From: Hyphodiscus hymeniophilus
Lineage: Eukaryota > Ascomycota > Leotiomycetes > Helotiales > Hyphodiscaceae
Assembly: GCA_016508695.1 (NCBI GenBank)
Contig: VNKQ01000017.1
Span: forward strand, 1,116,001 to 1,180,000
Direction of reading: 5' to 3'
Length of the DNA: 64,000 nt
Below are positions 13,441 to 25,537 of the stretch, piece after piece. Every line of letters begins with the position of its first letter. Within the stretch, counting starts at the first letter, position 1. A model generated the notes under the pieces. That model made no database searches. It was given only the letters and a program-made list of their open reading frames with translations, and was not told the DNA's origin. The position numbers and the translations under genes are program-made.

Positions 13441-14014
13441 CTGCGTGTGTGGAAAGCGGCGATTATTTTGCTTGCTGTTCTGCAATTACTAATGAGGGTT
13501 ATGGTCCTCTTGTGTGTCAGGGTGTTGGTCTACTGTGTTAGCATTGTATATGTAGGAATACGAGACAAAAAGAGAGCGCTGTCGATGGTAGTACGCCCGC
13601 AGGGCAGGGCTGCTTAATGCTCTCGGATGGAGTTTGATGGGAGCCACGACGTCTATGGCAAAGCGCCCGTGACGTGTATGAGTTATTGTATGAATCATTG
13701 TAGTTCGATGTGAATAATCACAGCTCTCAAGGATACTTGTCTATATATAATAAGATGTGAAGCCCTGACTGAGAGTTTCAGACTCTGGCCTGACTCCTGA
13801 ATGCAGGTTGGGCGAACTTTCGCCGATCTGAATTCTTCACCCCGCCAAATCGAGGGGTTAATTGCGGCTTACCCACGTGTTGTACCTGACCCTGAAAAAT
13901 AACATCAAACTTACCTCCAAAACTTCCAGACACACATTACTTTAGAAGAAATTCTCCTTCTTCTTCTTCTTCTTCTTCTCAAGTCGCCTTGCCATTCTTT
14001 CCGCATTCACAATC
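13441..14014. other. intergenic region with pyrimidine-rich leader
   Basis: About 0.57 kb between NOT4 and the MTAP gene. A run of TTC triplets near 13962-13980 lies about 35 bases before the MTAP start, typical of fungal 5' leaders. No gene or RNA was recognised. Confidence 0.5.
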
Positions 14015-15162
14015 ATGACAGACAATTCAGCTGCTCTCTCAGAAGGCAAGCTACTCCCAGCCCTCATTTTCTTCCTCACCTCTAATCCTCCCAGGCCCTG
14101 TACACATCGCTGTAATCGGTGGAACAGGTCTTTCTCAAATCGCCGGCTACGTCCCCATATCCAGCGTTAATCCTCTGACACCCTGGGGCTACGCCTCAGC
14201 ACCCATCCAAATCCTCAAACACAACGACGTCTCTATCGCCTTTCTCTCACGACATGGCGCATCACACGAATTTGCACCACACGAAGTGAACTCCAGAGCG
14301 AACATTGCGGCGTTGAGAAGCATTGGAGTCAGGACGGTTATTGCGTTTAGCGCGGTGGGCAGTCTGCAGGAGGAAGTTAAGCCGAGGGACTTTGTGGTGC
14401 CGGATCAGATTATTGATCGTACGAAGGGTGAGTGATTCTTTGGGGCAAAGAAGAGAGGAGGGGAAAACAAGAGGGCCAAGATGGAACCATGTAGCTGATG
14501 GATAGCAGGTATTAGGCCGTTTACGTTCTTTGAGAAGGGGATTGTGGGACATGTTGGGTTTGCGGATCCTTTCGATGAGAAGATTGCTAAGGTTCAAGCT
14601 TCAGTATGTGCCAATGCAACAAAAAGCTGACGGGAATAGGTTGTCAGAGAATGCGGCCATGCTCTCGCAGGTGAAGGAGTAGTTCTCCACGACAAAGGAA
14701 CAGTCGTCTGCATGGGCAAGTAACCTCTCCCTATTGAGCAGCTGCGTAACTAATTTCACCAAAGAGGGGCCACAATTCTCAACACGCGCCGAATCAAACC
14801 TCTATCGCTCTTGGGGCGGCTCTGTAATCAACATGTCCGCTCTCCCTGAAGCCAAGCTAGCCCGCGAAGCAGAAATGGCCTACCAAATGATTTGCATGGC
14901 CACCGACTACGACTGCTGGCATTCCTCAGAAGACGTAGACGTCGCTATGGTCATGGGACATATGGCTGCTAACTCTCATAATGCGAAGCTACTCGTCGGA
15001 GCGGTGCTGGACAAGTTGATTAAGGAGGAACATAGCGAGTTGGTTAGGGGTAAGCATTGGGAGGGGCAGACTGTAGGAATGTTGAAGTTTATGACAAAGG
15101 AGGCTGGACGCGGAGCGGAAGGTATTAAGGGGGTCAACTTTTTGTTCCCAGGGACTTTCTAA
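14015..15162 (+). CDS. MEU1: S-methyl-5'-thioadenosine phosphorylase (MTAP)
   Basis: Splits methylthioadenosine with phosphate into adenine and 5-methylthioribose-1-phosphate, the first step of methionine salvage after polyamine synthesis. Five exons fit in phase: 14015-14045, 14095-14427, 14509-14603, 14640-14715 and 14765-15162, giving 310 residues. Family motifs seen: IAVIGGTGLS at the N-terminus, FLSRHG, HEVNSRANIAAL, FSAVGSLQEE, PDQIIDRT, then EGPQFSTRAES, WGGSVINMS and ATDYDCW. Introns 1 and 4 have no usable GT donor: the frame and the conserved EGP motif are restored only with GC donors at 14046 (GCAAGC) and 14716 (GCAAGT). A GT alternative at intron 4 (donor 14721) keeps frame but replaces the conserved Glu with GKGPQFS. 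Identity is firm, and the two GC-AG introns are well supported. Confidence 0.95.
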
Positions 15163-15589
15163 GGACTTTTGCCATGGGATAGACTGGCTTTAGGATAGAT
15201 GAGCGATGATAGACTACAATCCAGCCGAGCATCAACTGGTTTGAGCATTTCAGGACAAGAGTTGCACGATTTTCTATCATCTTCCATCGCGCACTAGTAA
15301 ATCACTATTGTGGGTCCTCTCGAGTGCAATAAGTAAGTTTTTTGGGGTATTAGCTGCTAAATGATTACAATATGCTCAGAGAGCTAATGGAAATTTTTCT
15401 AAATTGTCTTTGTGTTTCGGAATGGCGGACAGACGAAAAGTATCTCTGTACGCAAAAGGAACATCGCCAAGATGGTGAAGGAGCCTTTTAACCGAATGAA
15501 TGGCTGCTCAGATTGGGTTGCAGAGACACAGGATTGGAAGTTGCAAAGCTCGCGAATGGTATCATTGCTCACGTGTCTCTGAAGACGTG
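15163..15589. other. intergenic region between convergent genes
   Basis: About 0.43 kb holding the 3' ends of the MTAP gene and MED13. AT-rich, with no gene or repeat recognised. Confidence 0.5.
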
Positions 15590-18500
15590 CTACATCAGCA
15601 TATACAACGCCTTCATCGCTTTTTCAGCAGCAGCAATATGCCAAGGCCTAACATCCTTCACCGAATCCACAACGCCCCTGATCCTAGCCAATGTTCCAAG
15701 ACCCCTATATATACCAAGAATTTCCCTTAAAAGCCCCTCGTGAAAGGTTCTGGGATTGCCAACAACCTCACTATATATAATGTTTACCTCCATTACAATG
15801 GGAGGATCATCTAGATTCGTCCCGCCACGTTTGATGAGATAGCCACTGATCAGGGCCGGGACCAACTCTAGGAGTGAATTAGAGTTATTGAGTCTGTGGG
15901 CAAGGACGGCACCCCAGCTTTGGTCTGTGTAATCAATGAGCCGCGCATCAGCGTCGGGTTCGGCGGGGTTCTCGCCCGGTGTTGCTGCGCTGCCGCCGGC
16001 ATCCCGGGAAGGTGGGGTGGATTGTGATTGATCAGGGGACACAATCGAGGATTGGATAGCTTGCGGAGTTGAAACTGGTGTGATGACTGATTGCGCAGTA
16101 TTTGATATTGGTGAGAGAGTAACAGATGGTGGAAGAAATCTCAGCGACGGGTCTGTTTGTACCGTGATGAGTGTCAGATTGATCTGCGCTTCTGATTCCG
16201 TTGAATGAAGACCAGCCCAGAATTCGATCTCTGATGGATCCATCACGCCGATTCTAGTAATCATGACACGCCAGTGTATTTTCTTGGCTGAGATGATATT
16301 CATGGTAGTCTCCCAGATCTCGTTCGCAACCTCAGAAAAGGGCATCGATATCGGCTCATTCTTTCGGCCTAGGCAGTATGAGGCTGACATTTGCTGCGTC
16401 CCTCTATTATCTGTCCATGCTGCTGTAATCCATCGATCGTCGATACTCTGTGCGTACGCGATGTGAAGACAGGAATTCTCTTGTAGCACGGATGCCGACG
16501 GTATCCCACTCATTTTGAAGTCAATGCTCTTCGGGAGTGGCTGCTCAAGTAAGATTGCTGGCGCTGATGAGGCCGATGAAAAGTTTATGCACCGATCGTA
16601 CACTTCCATTGCCAAACGTGCGTACTCTGACGGTAGAGGTACTGTAACAGATATTGGGGAAGCAACGAAGTCCAATGGGACTAATTGCAATACGAGCTCG
16701 TTCGCCCTTTTGATCTTCTTCTCTGATATTGCCCTCCGATATAGATTGAAAAGATGTTGAAAGGCAGTGCAAATATGAACGAGAAGCGTCGCGTTGTCCA
16801 GCGGATAAATAAAATAAATGACGATATTTCTGTCCTCTAAAGACAATGTAGATATGATTTTGCTCAGCCGTACCATTGTCTCTTTAAGCGCATTTAGAGT
16901 ATCAATGCCCTGTTTCAGGCTGGCTGTGTCTTGTGGGTTTGTTGGTTGGGCAGAGTCAACAGTGAAATGCAAAAGACTGTTGACTAAATCTTTGGCTACA
17001 ACCCTCTCGTGGTTTCCTAGTCGGAATGACTCGTAGACACTTCGCATCTGATCAAGGAACGTACTTGCGTTTTCAGCTATTCCCTCGAAATTAGGATAAA
17101 CGCAGACAGCGCTCACATCCTTGTTGCCCTTTGAAGGCCCAAGCCCCAAGTTCTCCCAGAAGTTGATAGCAGAGGGTAAAATTGAGAGAGAGGAATCGGA
17201 TCTTCTTATCTCAAGTTGTGGAGGTGGAATAGGAAAAGGTTTGTTTGATCTCGAGGGGTCTGGAACAGCGCCTCTGAGCATCGGGCGTGGGGGCAAACGA
17301 AGCCCTTGATTCAAGACAGGAATACCCTGTATTTCTAGGAGCGACTGCATCTTACACACCGCCATACTTTTGAAGCAGGTTTTGGCAGCCTTTGTCACGG
17401 TGTGTAATAGTTCTCGGGTACTAGAAGACCGACGGTTACATGCTTCTTCGTCTTTGCTGACCCGGGAAGCAGGCCTCGGCATCTTGACGGTGCTCGAAAC
17501 TGCTTGGTCGGCTAAGATCTGGGCAGCAGCAATATACTCCATATCGGACAGAGAGTTAGATTGTACATCGGGCTCGGGAGAGGTGAAGTAGGTGGTCAAG
17601 GACCAGTCAGCTGGATCTCCATCGAAGAAAGGCATTTGCGACCCATTAATCGACAAAGGCGTTCCTACGGATTGCTCGTAATCGACCGCAAGTGCATGAA
17701 ACGAGGACGCCATGTCATTCCCGCCGTCGTTGTCGACAGACCATTTCCGTTTCACGCCTGGGTTCAGTACTGTATATCGGCCCTCAGAAGTGTGGCTTGC
17801 GTCGTCTTGTTCGGATGTCTGGCTTGTTGACTGGGGATCCAGGATATAAAGCATCGGTTCTGTGTCAATCAACTCGGGATCAGTCTGCTCCTGTTCCCGT
17901 GGGACCTTGGTGAGACTTTGGGTGCTCCATTCAGCTCCTATCTTTGCTCGCTGACTCAGATACTCCGTTGTTGGGAGAGAAGGAGATCCTGAGCGCTTGG
18001 GTAGTTTCGCTTCGGTGGGAAAGTTGAAGCGGCCACTGCTGACGTATTTCTCATCTACCGAGAGCATAGATGGCTCAAAATTAACTTTGTTGAAGATACT
18101 GGATCGTCTACCCTGTACTTCCGAAGTCTTCGTCACGAGACGATTGAAGACAGCTTCCTTATTGAAAGGGGGGCTAGGCGCAGGAGCTTTTTCGATATTG
18201 GCACTGGCTTTCTTATGGTCTGTGGCAGCAATCTCCCTTCGAATGCTTGGAGGATGCATTTTGGTCTCCTTATTCTCATGATGCGGGACACTTTCGTCTG
18301 TGGTTTTGAGGTCCTTCATAATGACATCAGTCTCCTCTATAGCACCTCCATCCTGCGGGTCAGTCCTTGGTACAACCATTGAAGAACCTGAATCGTGAGA
18401 AAACAATGTAGTAGCCGGCGCTGATATGGAACCTTGAACAGCTCGTTCGGCGTCTGGTACATCAAAGAAACTGAAGTCGGCATCTGTGACGTCTCCAAAC

Positions 18501-20245
18501 GGATCCCCTCCAATATCACCAAATAGGTCATTATCATTATCGTTATCGTTGAAGTTCATACTCGTGTTCGAGCGTTCCTTTTTGCTAGATGACCCCCAAA
18601 TGTCGGCTTCAACATCCAAGGGCCCATTGCTAGCATTTTGCGGGGTGGCTGCGACGTCGTTGGGAAATAATTGATTTGGATTCCCAGGTGTGGAAACCTG
18701 GCCATCAAAGGATGGAGTAGCACCGATGGGTTGATGTGGAGCATCGGGAGGCGTTGGGTACATCGCACCTGCGTTACTTCCTCTTCGCAATGCAACTGGC
18801 GAGTATGTTGCAGATTGCAAATTACGTGCTTCAACGTCGGCTTGTTCTTTCAATTTTGCTTCAGCTATGAGCCTCTCCTTTTGTCGTTTGGCTGATACGC
18901 CTGCCCTTTCGTCTTTCCCTAAGAACCATTCCTCGGCAAAGGACAGGGGATCGCGACTAGCAGTATCGACCGAACTATATTGCAAGTCATCGTTGACGTT
19001 ACTTGAAGACTGAAAGCACAATAGCACCGGCCATGGCACAATTGTAAGTTCCTCGAGAATTGGATTCCCTTGGTACTCGGCATTAAAGTATGGTGAACTG
19101 CCTCCCACGGCTTGCACTAGAATCCAACCACCTCTCTCAAGTTCAGCGGTGTTCAAGCCTTTAGCTGACAGCCAGTCTAAGCATATAGCCTTCCATGATT
19201 GAATTGTGGCACCGTTAAATGCATGCTGACGATTGTTCATTACACCATTTTGAAGCTGAGAAATTGGCATATTGCTAGGCCAGCTTTTTTCTTCTTGTGT
19301 ACCGTAAAATTTCGCAGCATTGCCACCGGGAGCCAACCATAAGGCGGTTCCAGGGGGAATATCAGAGACTATGTCTGACGGCGTTGCAAGGCATTGAAGT
19401 CCGGGCGCGTTATCAGAATATGCCTTCAGCACCAATGCACCTAAAGAAGTCAAACTAATATCTAGTGTCGCAAGTGTGAGTGCATTAGATTTAGATATGA
19501 GATAACTTATAGGTGCATCGCCTGCTGTCGGATCGTTGGGTGTCCTTGATATCAGAGTCCGCGAGTTCAATGGAATGAAACCATGGCCATGGCAGAGAGT
19601 ATAAACTATTGATTCAAGCGCTGCAGAAATAAAGCATTCATGGATCACCTTTAAATCTGGCGAGGCATCGCCTGGCGTTGTAGCGGGTTTGGCTCCTATG
19701 GACGGCAATGGTGATTCAGTGAGAATGTTTGGAGATGACGCTGGCTGACTTCTGCGCATTCCACCGTCGCTCCCACTCCTGAAATGGTTCTCAAAAGAGG
19801 AAGATGGCGAAGAATTCACACTTGTGGCACTCAAGTTACTGAGGTTATTCGAAGTAGTCTGCTTAGCCCTTGCCAGGGTCGCCGGCTCGTATGTCCCTTT
19901 GTCCTTCATCAACAATTCGTGTCCTTGTATCTCAACAATGGCAGAGGTTTCATCGGGCGCAGGATCTGTTGGCGCAGAGGTTATCGAGTTTACTGCGGCG
20001 CTCCGAAAAACCCATATGCCATCTCTAAAGGAGTCAAGATGAACCAGAGATCCATCTTGTCTCCAAATAGCCTCGACTTTCTGGAGATGCTTCCTAGATA
20101 TTCGTGAAGGAACTCGTGGTTCGTAGTACTCATATTGTATGGATGCGTAGCTGTTCTAGAATACGATTTAGTAACGGTTCCATATAAACAGGATCATCAT
20201 ACTTACAGAAGATAAGACGTTGGTAGTATATTCTCCAGGCTCCAT
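15590..20245 (-). CDS. MED13: Mediator complex subunit 13 (SSN2/SRB9)
   Basis: Links the CDK8 kinase module to core Mediator and so regulates RNA polymerase II transcription in the nucleus. Minus-strand exon 1 is 20245-20207 (MEPGEYTTNVLSS) and exon 2 is 20155-15590, joined across a GTAAGT..CTAG intron, giving 1534 residues. The N-terminal Med13 domain is seen in VHLDSFRDGIWVFRSA and in the later WILVQAVGGSSPYFNAEY and FAEEWFLGKDERAGVSAKRQ blocks. The middle is long, acidic and Ser-rich, with the fungal block YPTPPDAPHQ. The C-terminal domain has ICTAFQHLFNLYRRA-type helices, LHIAYAQSIDDRWITAAWTD and a final RPWHIAAAEKAMKALYMLM. An upstream exon was required because the large open frame by itself has no ATG at a sensible N-terminus. 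It is divergent from ENP2. Confidence 0.93.
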
Positions 20246-20781
20246 AATTCTCGATTTTATAAATCTTTGCCCATGCGCCTCACAGCCCGGAGCTAAGAAA
20301 TTAAGGTGTTATGCCCAGCCAGCACAGAGATCTAGATCACCTGGATCTGTCCGCAAGTTTATGTGAGAAGCTACTGTGGTATAGATATGTATACCTTCTC
20401 GGGATCGCGTGTCGAGAGATGGTTACGCTGGGCTCCATCCTCCTCCGCATTCGACTTGTACGCCCGATGCAGCTCGGAGCAGTTACAATGGGTAACGTAT
20501 GATCGGCAATTGAGTGAAGGAAGGATTCTGAGCTCGTCGTGAGGTCAGTCCATTGATTGTCGTTTCTTTCGCCTTTCGCAACGCGAGAGTCTTGTCCTGT
20601 AATCGCCTCGCATACAGATAGACTGTACCCCTGCAGCCCGCTGACCGCTATCTAAACGCCCAGCCTTTGATTCCTGCACCCCACTGATAAGATAGCAGAA
20701 ATTTATTTTATTTCTACTAGGGGAAACTCGAGCTCTGTAAAGCAATACATCCTTTATCAGACTGGCAAACAAAACTTCGTG
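20246..20781. promoter_or_regulatory. shared upstream region of MED13 and ENP2
   Basis: About 0.54 kb between divergent starts. No gene seen. Promoter role is inferred from position only. Confidence 0.4.
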
Positions 20782-22704
20782 ATGAAGCTCACGAATCCCA
20801 ATGATGTGCCAGTCTACACGATATCTGGTGCATCGACAGCCAGACCTCTTCCGGACTGGCTCGCACGGAAAAGGAAGAGAAGCTTGAAAAATGATCCGGA
20901 ATACGCAAACCGTGTCGAATTACTCCAAGACTTCGAATTCGAAGAAGCCAGCTCGTGTATTAGAGTCAGTGACGATGGTGAATGGGTGATGAGCACTGGA
21001 ACTTACAAACCGCAAATTCATACTCATTACCTTCCACACCTCTCCCTTTCTTTCGCTCGGCACACCACCACCCTCAACCACTCATTCGTGCTCCTGTCCT
21101 CGGATTATTCAAAATCACTCCATTTACAGACCGATAGAAGCTTAGAGTTCCATACTCCTGGTGGATGTCACTACCGGACACGACTGCCTCGTTATGGTAG
21201 GGACTTGGTTTACGAAAGACATTCTGCGGAGGCTCTAATACCTGCTGTTGGAGTCAATGCAGAAGGTTCTGGGGAGGTATACCGAATGAATCTGGAGATT
21301 GGGAGGTTTATGAAGCCATACCAAATCGATGTTGGTGGAGACGATTTAACAACTGTGGGTGGAGGAGCATTGCAGGGGGGCATTAATACCGGAAGTGTGA
21401 ATGTGGCTGCAATAGCTGAGGATAGCCACAATCTGCTGGCTTTTGGAACTTCGATAGGGACAGTCGAATTTTGGGATCCAAGATCAAAGTCAAGGATTGG
21501 CCTGCTGTCAGGCCAAGAAGGGGAGGTTACGGCGCTTGATTTTGACCGATCGGGTTTGTCTCTCGCGACAGGCTCATCAGAAGGTCTTATACAGATATTC
21601 GATCTTCGACGACCTGTTGCAATTTTGCGAAAAGACCAAGGCTATGGCTATCCTATCAAGACACTCATCCACATGACAACATCGTCCCAAGAAAAGAAGA
21701 TACTTTCGGCGGACAAAAGAATCATCAAGCTATGGGACGAGGCCGATGGCAAGGCGTGGACGTCAGTAGAGCCCGCAGTTGACATAAACTCTGTGGCATG
21801 GTGCAAACAGAGTGGGATGATCCTCACCGCGAATGAAGGCAAACAGCAACATGCTTTCTTCGTTCCACAACTTGGTCCGGCTCCTAAATGGTGTTCCTTC
21901 TTGGATAATATGGTCGAAGAAATGGCAGAGGAGGCGCCAGTCGAGACCTATGACAATTACAAGTTTTTGACATTACCAGAACTAAAGGCCCTCAGCCTTG
22001 GGCATCTTATTGGAACAACGAACCTGTTACGACCATATATGCACGGATACTTTGTTGCGTCAAAACTATACGAGGAGGCTCGATTGATTGCCAATCCTTT
22101 CATCTGGGATGATGAACGAACCAAGAGAGTCAAGGAGAAGGTCGAGAAAGAAAGAGAGAGCAGGATTCGGGGCAGCAAGAAGGTCAAGGTCAACCAAAAC
22201 TTAGTCGATAAGATGCTCAAGAAGCAAGAGAGAAGACAGAAAGTCGACGAGGACATGGGTGTTCTTGGTGACTCAAGATTTGGCAAACTGTTCGAGGATG
22301 AGGAGTTTACTGTTGACGAGAAGAGTAGGGAATTCCAGCTTCTCAATCCAAGTACAAAGGTTGCAGAGATTGGACCGACCAGAGTGGCCAATACGGACAG
22401 CGAGGGAAGCGACAGTGAGGACGAGGATTTGACTATCTCGAAACCAAAGCCGAAACCTGAGATGCGCATATCCTCGTCGTCCTATAAGAAATCTGGTCAT
22501 CAGCGGCAAGACAAGGCCCTTGGGTCGCGTGTACAGGGAGCTGGCCGCATCAACAAGAATAGAGGAGAAGTCGTTGGAGAAAGGCAGGTCACATTTGCAC
22601 CAAGCTCTGGCAGAAAGGAGAAGGAGAAACCTGAGCCTGCTCGGAAAGGCAGACGCGACGAAGGCAGGCGAAGTGCAAGTGGAAACGTCTTCAGAAGAAT
22701 GTAA
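20782..22704 (+). CDS. ENP2: ribosome biogenesis protein ENP2 (NOL10)
   Basis: A nucleolar WD-repeat protein of the small-subunit processome that helps make 18S rRNA. One exon, 640 residues; family members run about 650-700. Start chosen at the ATG at 20782 (MKLTNPNDVPVYTISG), preceded by an in-frame GTG that is not a start. The N-terminal half carries the WD repeats, with the family block STGTYKPQIHTHYLPHLSL and the repeats VEFWDPRSKSRIGLL and IQIFDLRRP. The NUC153 motif (MGVLGDSRFGKLFEDEEFTV) lies near residue 493, and a Lys/Arg-rich nucleolar tail follows with Ser/Glu/Asp clusters. No intron and no defect seen. The head-to-head neighbour is MED13. Confidence 0.95.
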   Translation: MKLTNPNDVPVYTISGASTARPLPDWLARKRKRSLKNDPEYANRVELLQDFEFEEASSCIRVSDDGEWVMSTGTYKPQIHTHYLPHLSLSFARHTTTLNHSFVLLSSDYSKSLHLQTDRSLEFHTPGGCHYRTRLPRYGRDLVYERHSAEALIPAVGVNAEGSGEVYRMNLEIGRFMKPYQIDVGGDDLTTVGGGALQGGINTGSVNVAAIAEDSHNLLAFGTSIGTVEFWDPRSKSRIGLLSGQEGEVTALDFDRSGLSLATGSSEGLIQIFDLRRPVAILRKDQGYGYPIKTLIHMTTSSQEKKILSADKRIIKLWDEADGKAWTSVEPAVDINSVAWCKQSGMILTANEGKQQHAFFVPQLGPAPKWCSFLDNMVEEMAEEAPVETYDNYKFLTLPELKALSLGHLIGTTNLLRPYMHGYFVASKLYEEARLIANPFIWDDERTKRVKEKVEKERESRIRGSKKVKVNQNLVDKMLKKQERRQKVDEDMGVLGDSRFGKLFEDEEFTVDEKSREFQLLNPSTKVAEIGPTRVANTDSEGSDSEDEDLTISKPKPKPEMRISSSSYKKSGHQRQDKALGSRVQGAGRINKNRGEVVGERQVTFAPSSGRKEKEKPEPARKGRRDEGRRSASGNVFRRM

Positions 22705-22851
22705 TCATCTGATTATCATGATTCACAAATCAACCAACTCCTGAGCCCATAACGCCTGTCCCCTGAACGCGAATAATATACAACAAACGTTCTCACCTCG
22801 ACCTTATGGGTATCGGACATTTCATCATAACACAATCCTTTGTTGTAGGGG

Positions 22852-23574
22852 TCACCGACCCAGCCTTTTCGCCCATCTCGACTGTTTTGGTGGCTCCGAC
22901 ATCTCGAAAGAGGACATCTTTGGATTGCCCTTCTCTACATCACTGATTTGGATCCTAGGGGTTGGCGGCACCTCGTCGATCTTCGTTAAGCCCCTGCTCG
23001 ACCTCCGTACTTTGTGTACGTCCTTCGGAAAAGTCGACCGCCTAGGCGTCAGCGCTGTTGCAACTTTTCTTGCAGACCTGCGAATTGTCTTCCTGACTTC
23101 CCAAGATCGTTTCTTGGCCAAATACCAGAGGATCGATGAAGCGACTGTTTAAGTTTTAGCTTGTTTTCTAGATGCCACAATTGTTCTTGTGGGTGATTCA
23201 ATGGAGTGCTCACTCCCGAATATCACAACACAGACAACCACAATGATAATGGCGATGATCCCTCCCTTTGATATATTGATAGATCCCGAAGACGAACCAG
23301 CGGCTCCCGCATCGCTATCACCTGCACTCGAACCAGCAGTAGACCCAGCATCACCTGCCGACGGACCAGAACCAGGCTGAATGGGAGCCGAAGTCGCCAG
23401 CGAAGAGAAGTAACTCGCAACCGAACTCGAAGACATGGCCGGAGTCAAAGAAGTGTACGTCGTAGAAGTGGGTATTGCAGAGGAGGTAGATGCAGAAGCA
23501 GAAGCAGAATCCTGAGCATGGATTCCCAGAAACAGTAAATTCAGCACCAAGCTGAGCAAGTATAAGGGTCGCAT
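22852..23574 (-). CDS. small Ser-rich single-pass membrane protein with signal peptide
   Basis: Not assigned to a named family. Minus-strand exons 23574-23214 and 23144-22852 join in phase across a GTGAGC..AACAG intron, giving 217 residues. A clear signal peptide (residues 1-20, MRPLYLLSLVLNLLFLGIHA) leads into a Ser/Thr/Ala/Gly-rich outer region, likely O-glycosylated. A single transmembrane helix spans about residues 105-127 and is completed only by splicing. The cytosolic tail is basic with several Ser/Arg/Pro sites. This layout resembles fungal cell-wall sensors of the Mid2/WSC type, but there is no WSC cysteine domain, so that role is only a guess. The splice is convincing because it turns a broken helix into one running straight into a Lys/Arg stop-transfer segment. 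Confidence 0.75.
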
Positions 23575-25537
23575 CTTTCTTGTTGACCCAACTCAATATA
23601 TGTCTCAATCCGAAGCCCCAATACGAAGAAAGTGAAACTGAGGCGTATGCAACGAGGTGTGATTGTGATAGTGATGAACGAAACTGACGAAAGGAATATT
23701 GGACGATGTGACGGGAGTGTGATTCACGAAATGCGTGTGGACTACTTGATGATTTAAGGAAACTCAAAGCGCGTAAAATATGGCCTATTATTGGGTCTCT
23801 CCAAGTTATCTCTTGCCCGTGAAACTTTCCTGACAAGGCCTATCCGCAAAGCCAAAATGCACGGTCAGGGTCTCCGGCGTCTATTCTATTTTGGTGGTGG
23901 GAGACGGTACTACCTCACCGAATCAGCGCTGAGCAGCCAATATGAGGCTACACTGGGGCCCAATCAATGATCGTTTGCAGGGGTCGTATTTAACGAGGGC
24001 GAGTGTCGACGACCGGTGGAGACAGAACTTTATCGGTGGTCGACTTGCGACAGCAACAGCTAGGTTTGAGACTATTTACGGATCTATATGATCGCAAATT
24101 CTGGAGATGGCGATGTCGGTACTGGTGGAGAGGCTCTGCGTGGTGGTTGATGAGACGGAGGACTCAAATGTCGCGTGGTGATACTGAGAAATCAACCTAT
24201 GTGGGCGCCAAGATGTCTTGAACATGTTCATTGGTTTGGTGAGATTCTGGGTTGGGTGAGGATCTTCTTCTGTGTAGGAGAGCGAAGTCGAGGCTGGATA
24301 CTTCGAAAAGTGCTGGGACGAGATTGGTTGCGCTTTCTTTTTTGATATATTGGCAGAGTAAGGACAACCGATATGCCAAATAGGTGAGGTTGCAAGAATG
24401 GTTGCTTTCTAGGAGAGGTCTGTCTCCTTTCAATGTTATTCCTGGAGGTCACCGTCTGGGTGGGCTCCCCCACTCAGGAGCCCAAGTTTTCGAGGATGAA
24501 TGTGAAGTACTACGCATTTTTGGCAGCAAGTTTGTTCACCTAAATCGAATGGCTCAGTTCCAGTAAACGAAACGGGTTGCGCTTGATCTCATTACGTTGT
24601 TGGGGTGTATTTAAGGAGTCCTTCGATCGATGTGCCAATCGACCATAGTATCTCCCACCTTGTATTCAGTCAATCCGCTTTCTTTATCAGGCAACTCAGA
24701 CACTTGGGGCCTGGCAGTGTCATTGGTCGCCCTCCATTCAAGTCACATACATCTCCTTCGTTGCTCGTATTGAAAGTTTCCAAAAGCCCCAGTCACCGAG
24801 ATCCACGGGGAGTCGAAAGACAGGTAGCCCTCTTGAATGACTACTCTGATGTCAACCGAAGACCATTTCTCTGTGGCACGGCATTTTCCCTTATGGTCCA
24901 TATCTAGGGATTTCTGGTCAGATCCATGTCGATTCAACCACTCATGGCTCCGAGCGATTAGGATACTCACTACAGTCACGTGATCACGGTCTCTCTTTGA
25001 ATGTTCACATTTGTCTTTAAATCTATTTGGAACTCTAAGAACATCAAAACGGATTAAGTTATGAGAGGATCGGACTCTTTTGAGGGTATAAGAGCTTAAT
25101 GTTGTTAACGCCGCACATCGGCCTTTTCCACGCCGAGCCTCGCCTGACACTCATCACCTCTTTCAAATGGAACCTCCTTCTCCATCAACACACACATCAC
25201 CCTCATCATCTACCCTCTGCAAGGAGCTCTATGTACCTGATCGCCACTCGAGGCTACTTTCCTTGTATCGTGTTTCTTGTGTTTTGTCAGGGGTTTGAAG
25301 AGCTTGACGTGATCCTTCTTCGTACAGCTATTTCTATCCTCAACTTCTCCAGTCAACACAAAACTCATCACGTTGTCAGTCAACGGACCGTACCTATCAA
25401 CTCAGTCTCATCCTCATCAACTAACTATGACAGTCTACTCTATATTCCCATTATTCAGACTTGACGAGGTACCGTCATATTGATCATCCTGAACGAGACT
25501 TGCCTAAATCATCAGTTCGTGGCTTACACTTATCAAA
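23575..25537. other. intergenic region, no gene seen
   Basis: Nearly 2 kb. Open frames up to 161 codons occur but none has family motifs, a clear splice pattern or good start context. An exact 13-mer TCACGTGATCACG lies at 24976-24988. The last 350 bases before 25538 are CT-rich and look like the leader of the next gene. Confidence 0.45.

Noticed and set aside
14721..14766. GT donor alternative for MTAP intron 4
   Set aside because: It keeps frame but yields GKGPQFS, losing the Glu that is conserved in the family motif EGP-x-FS; the GC donor gives the exact motif.
23351..23836. 161-codon minus-strand frame overlapping the membrane-protein gene
   Set aside because: Alternative frame of a signal-peptide gene; poor composition and no motif.
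24605..24907. 100-codon plus-strand frame in the 2-kb intergenic region
   Set aside because: No motif, no splice support, and an equally long frame lies antisense to it.
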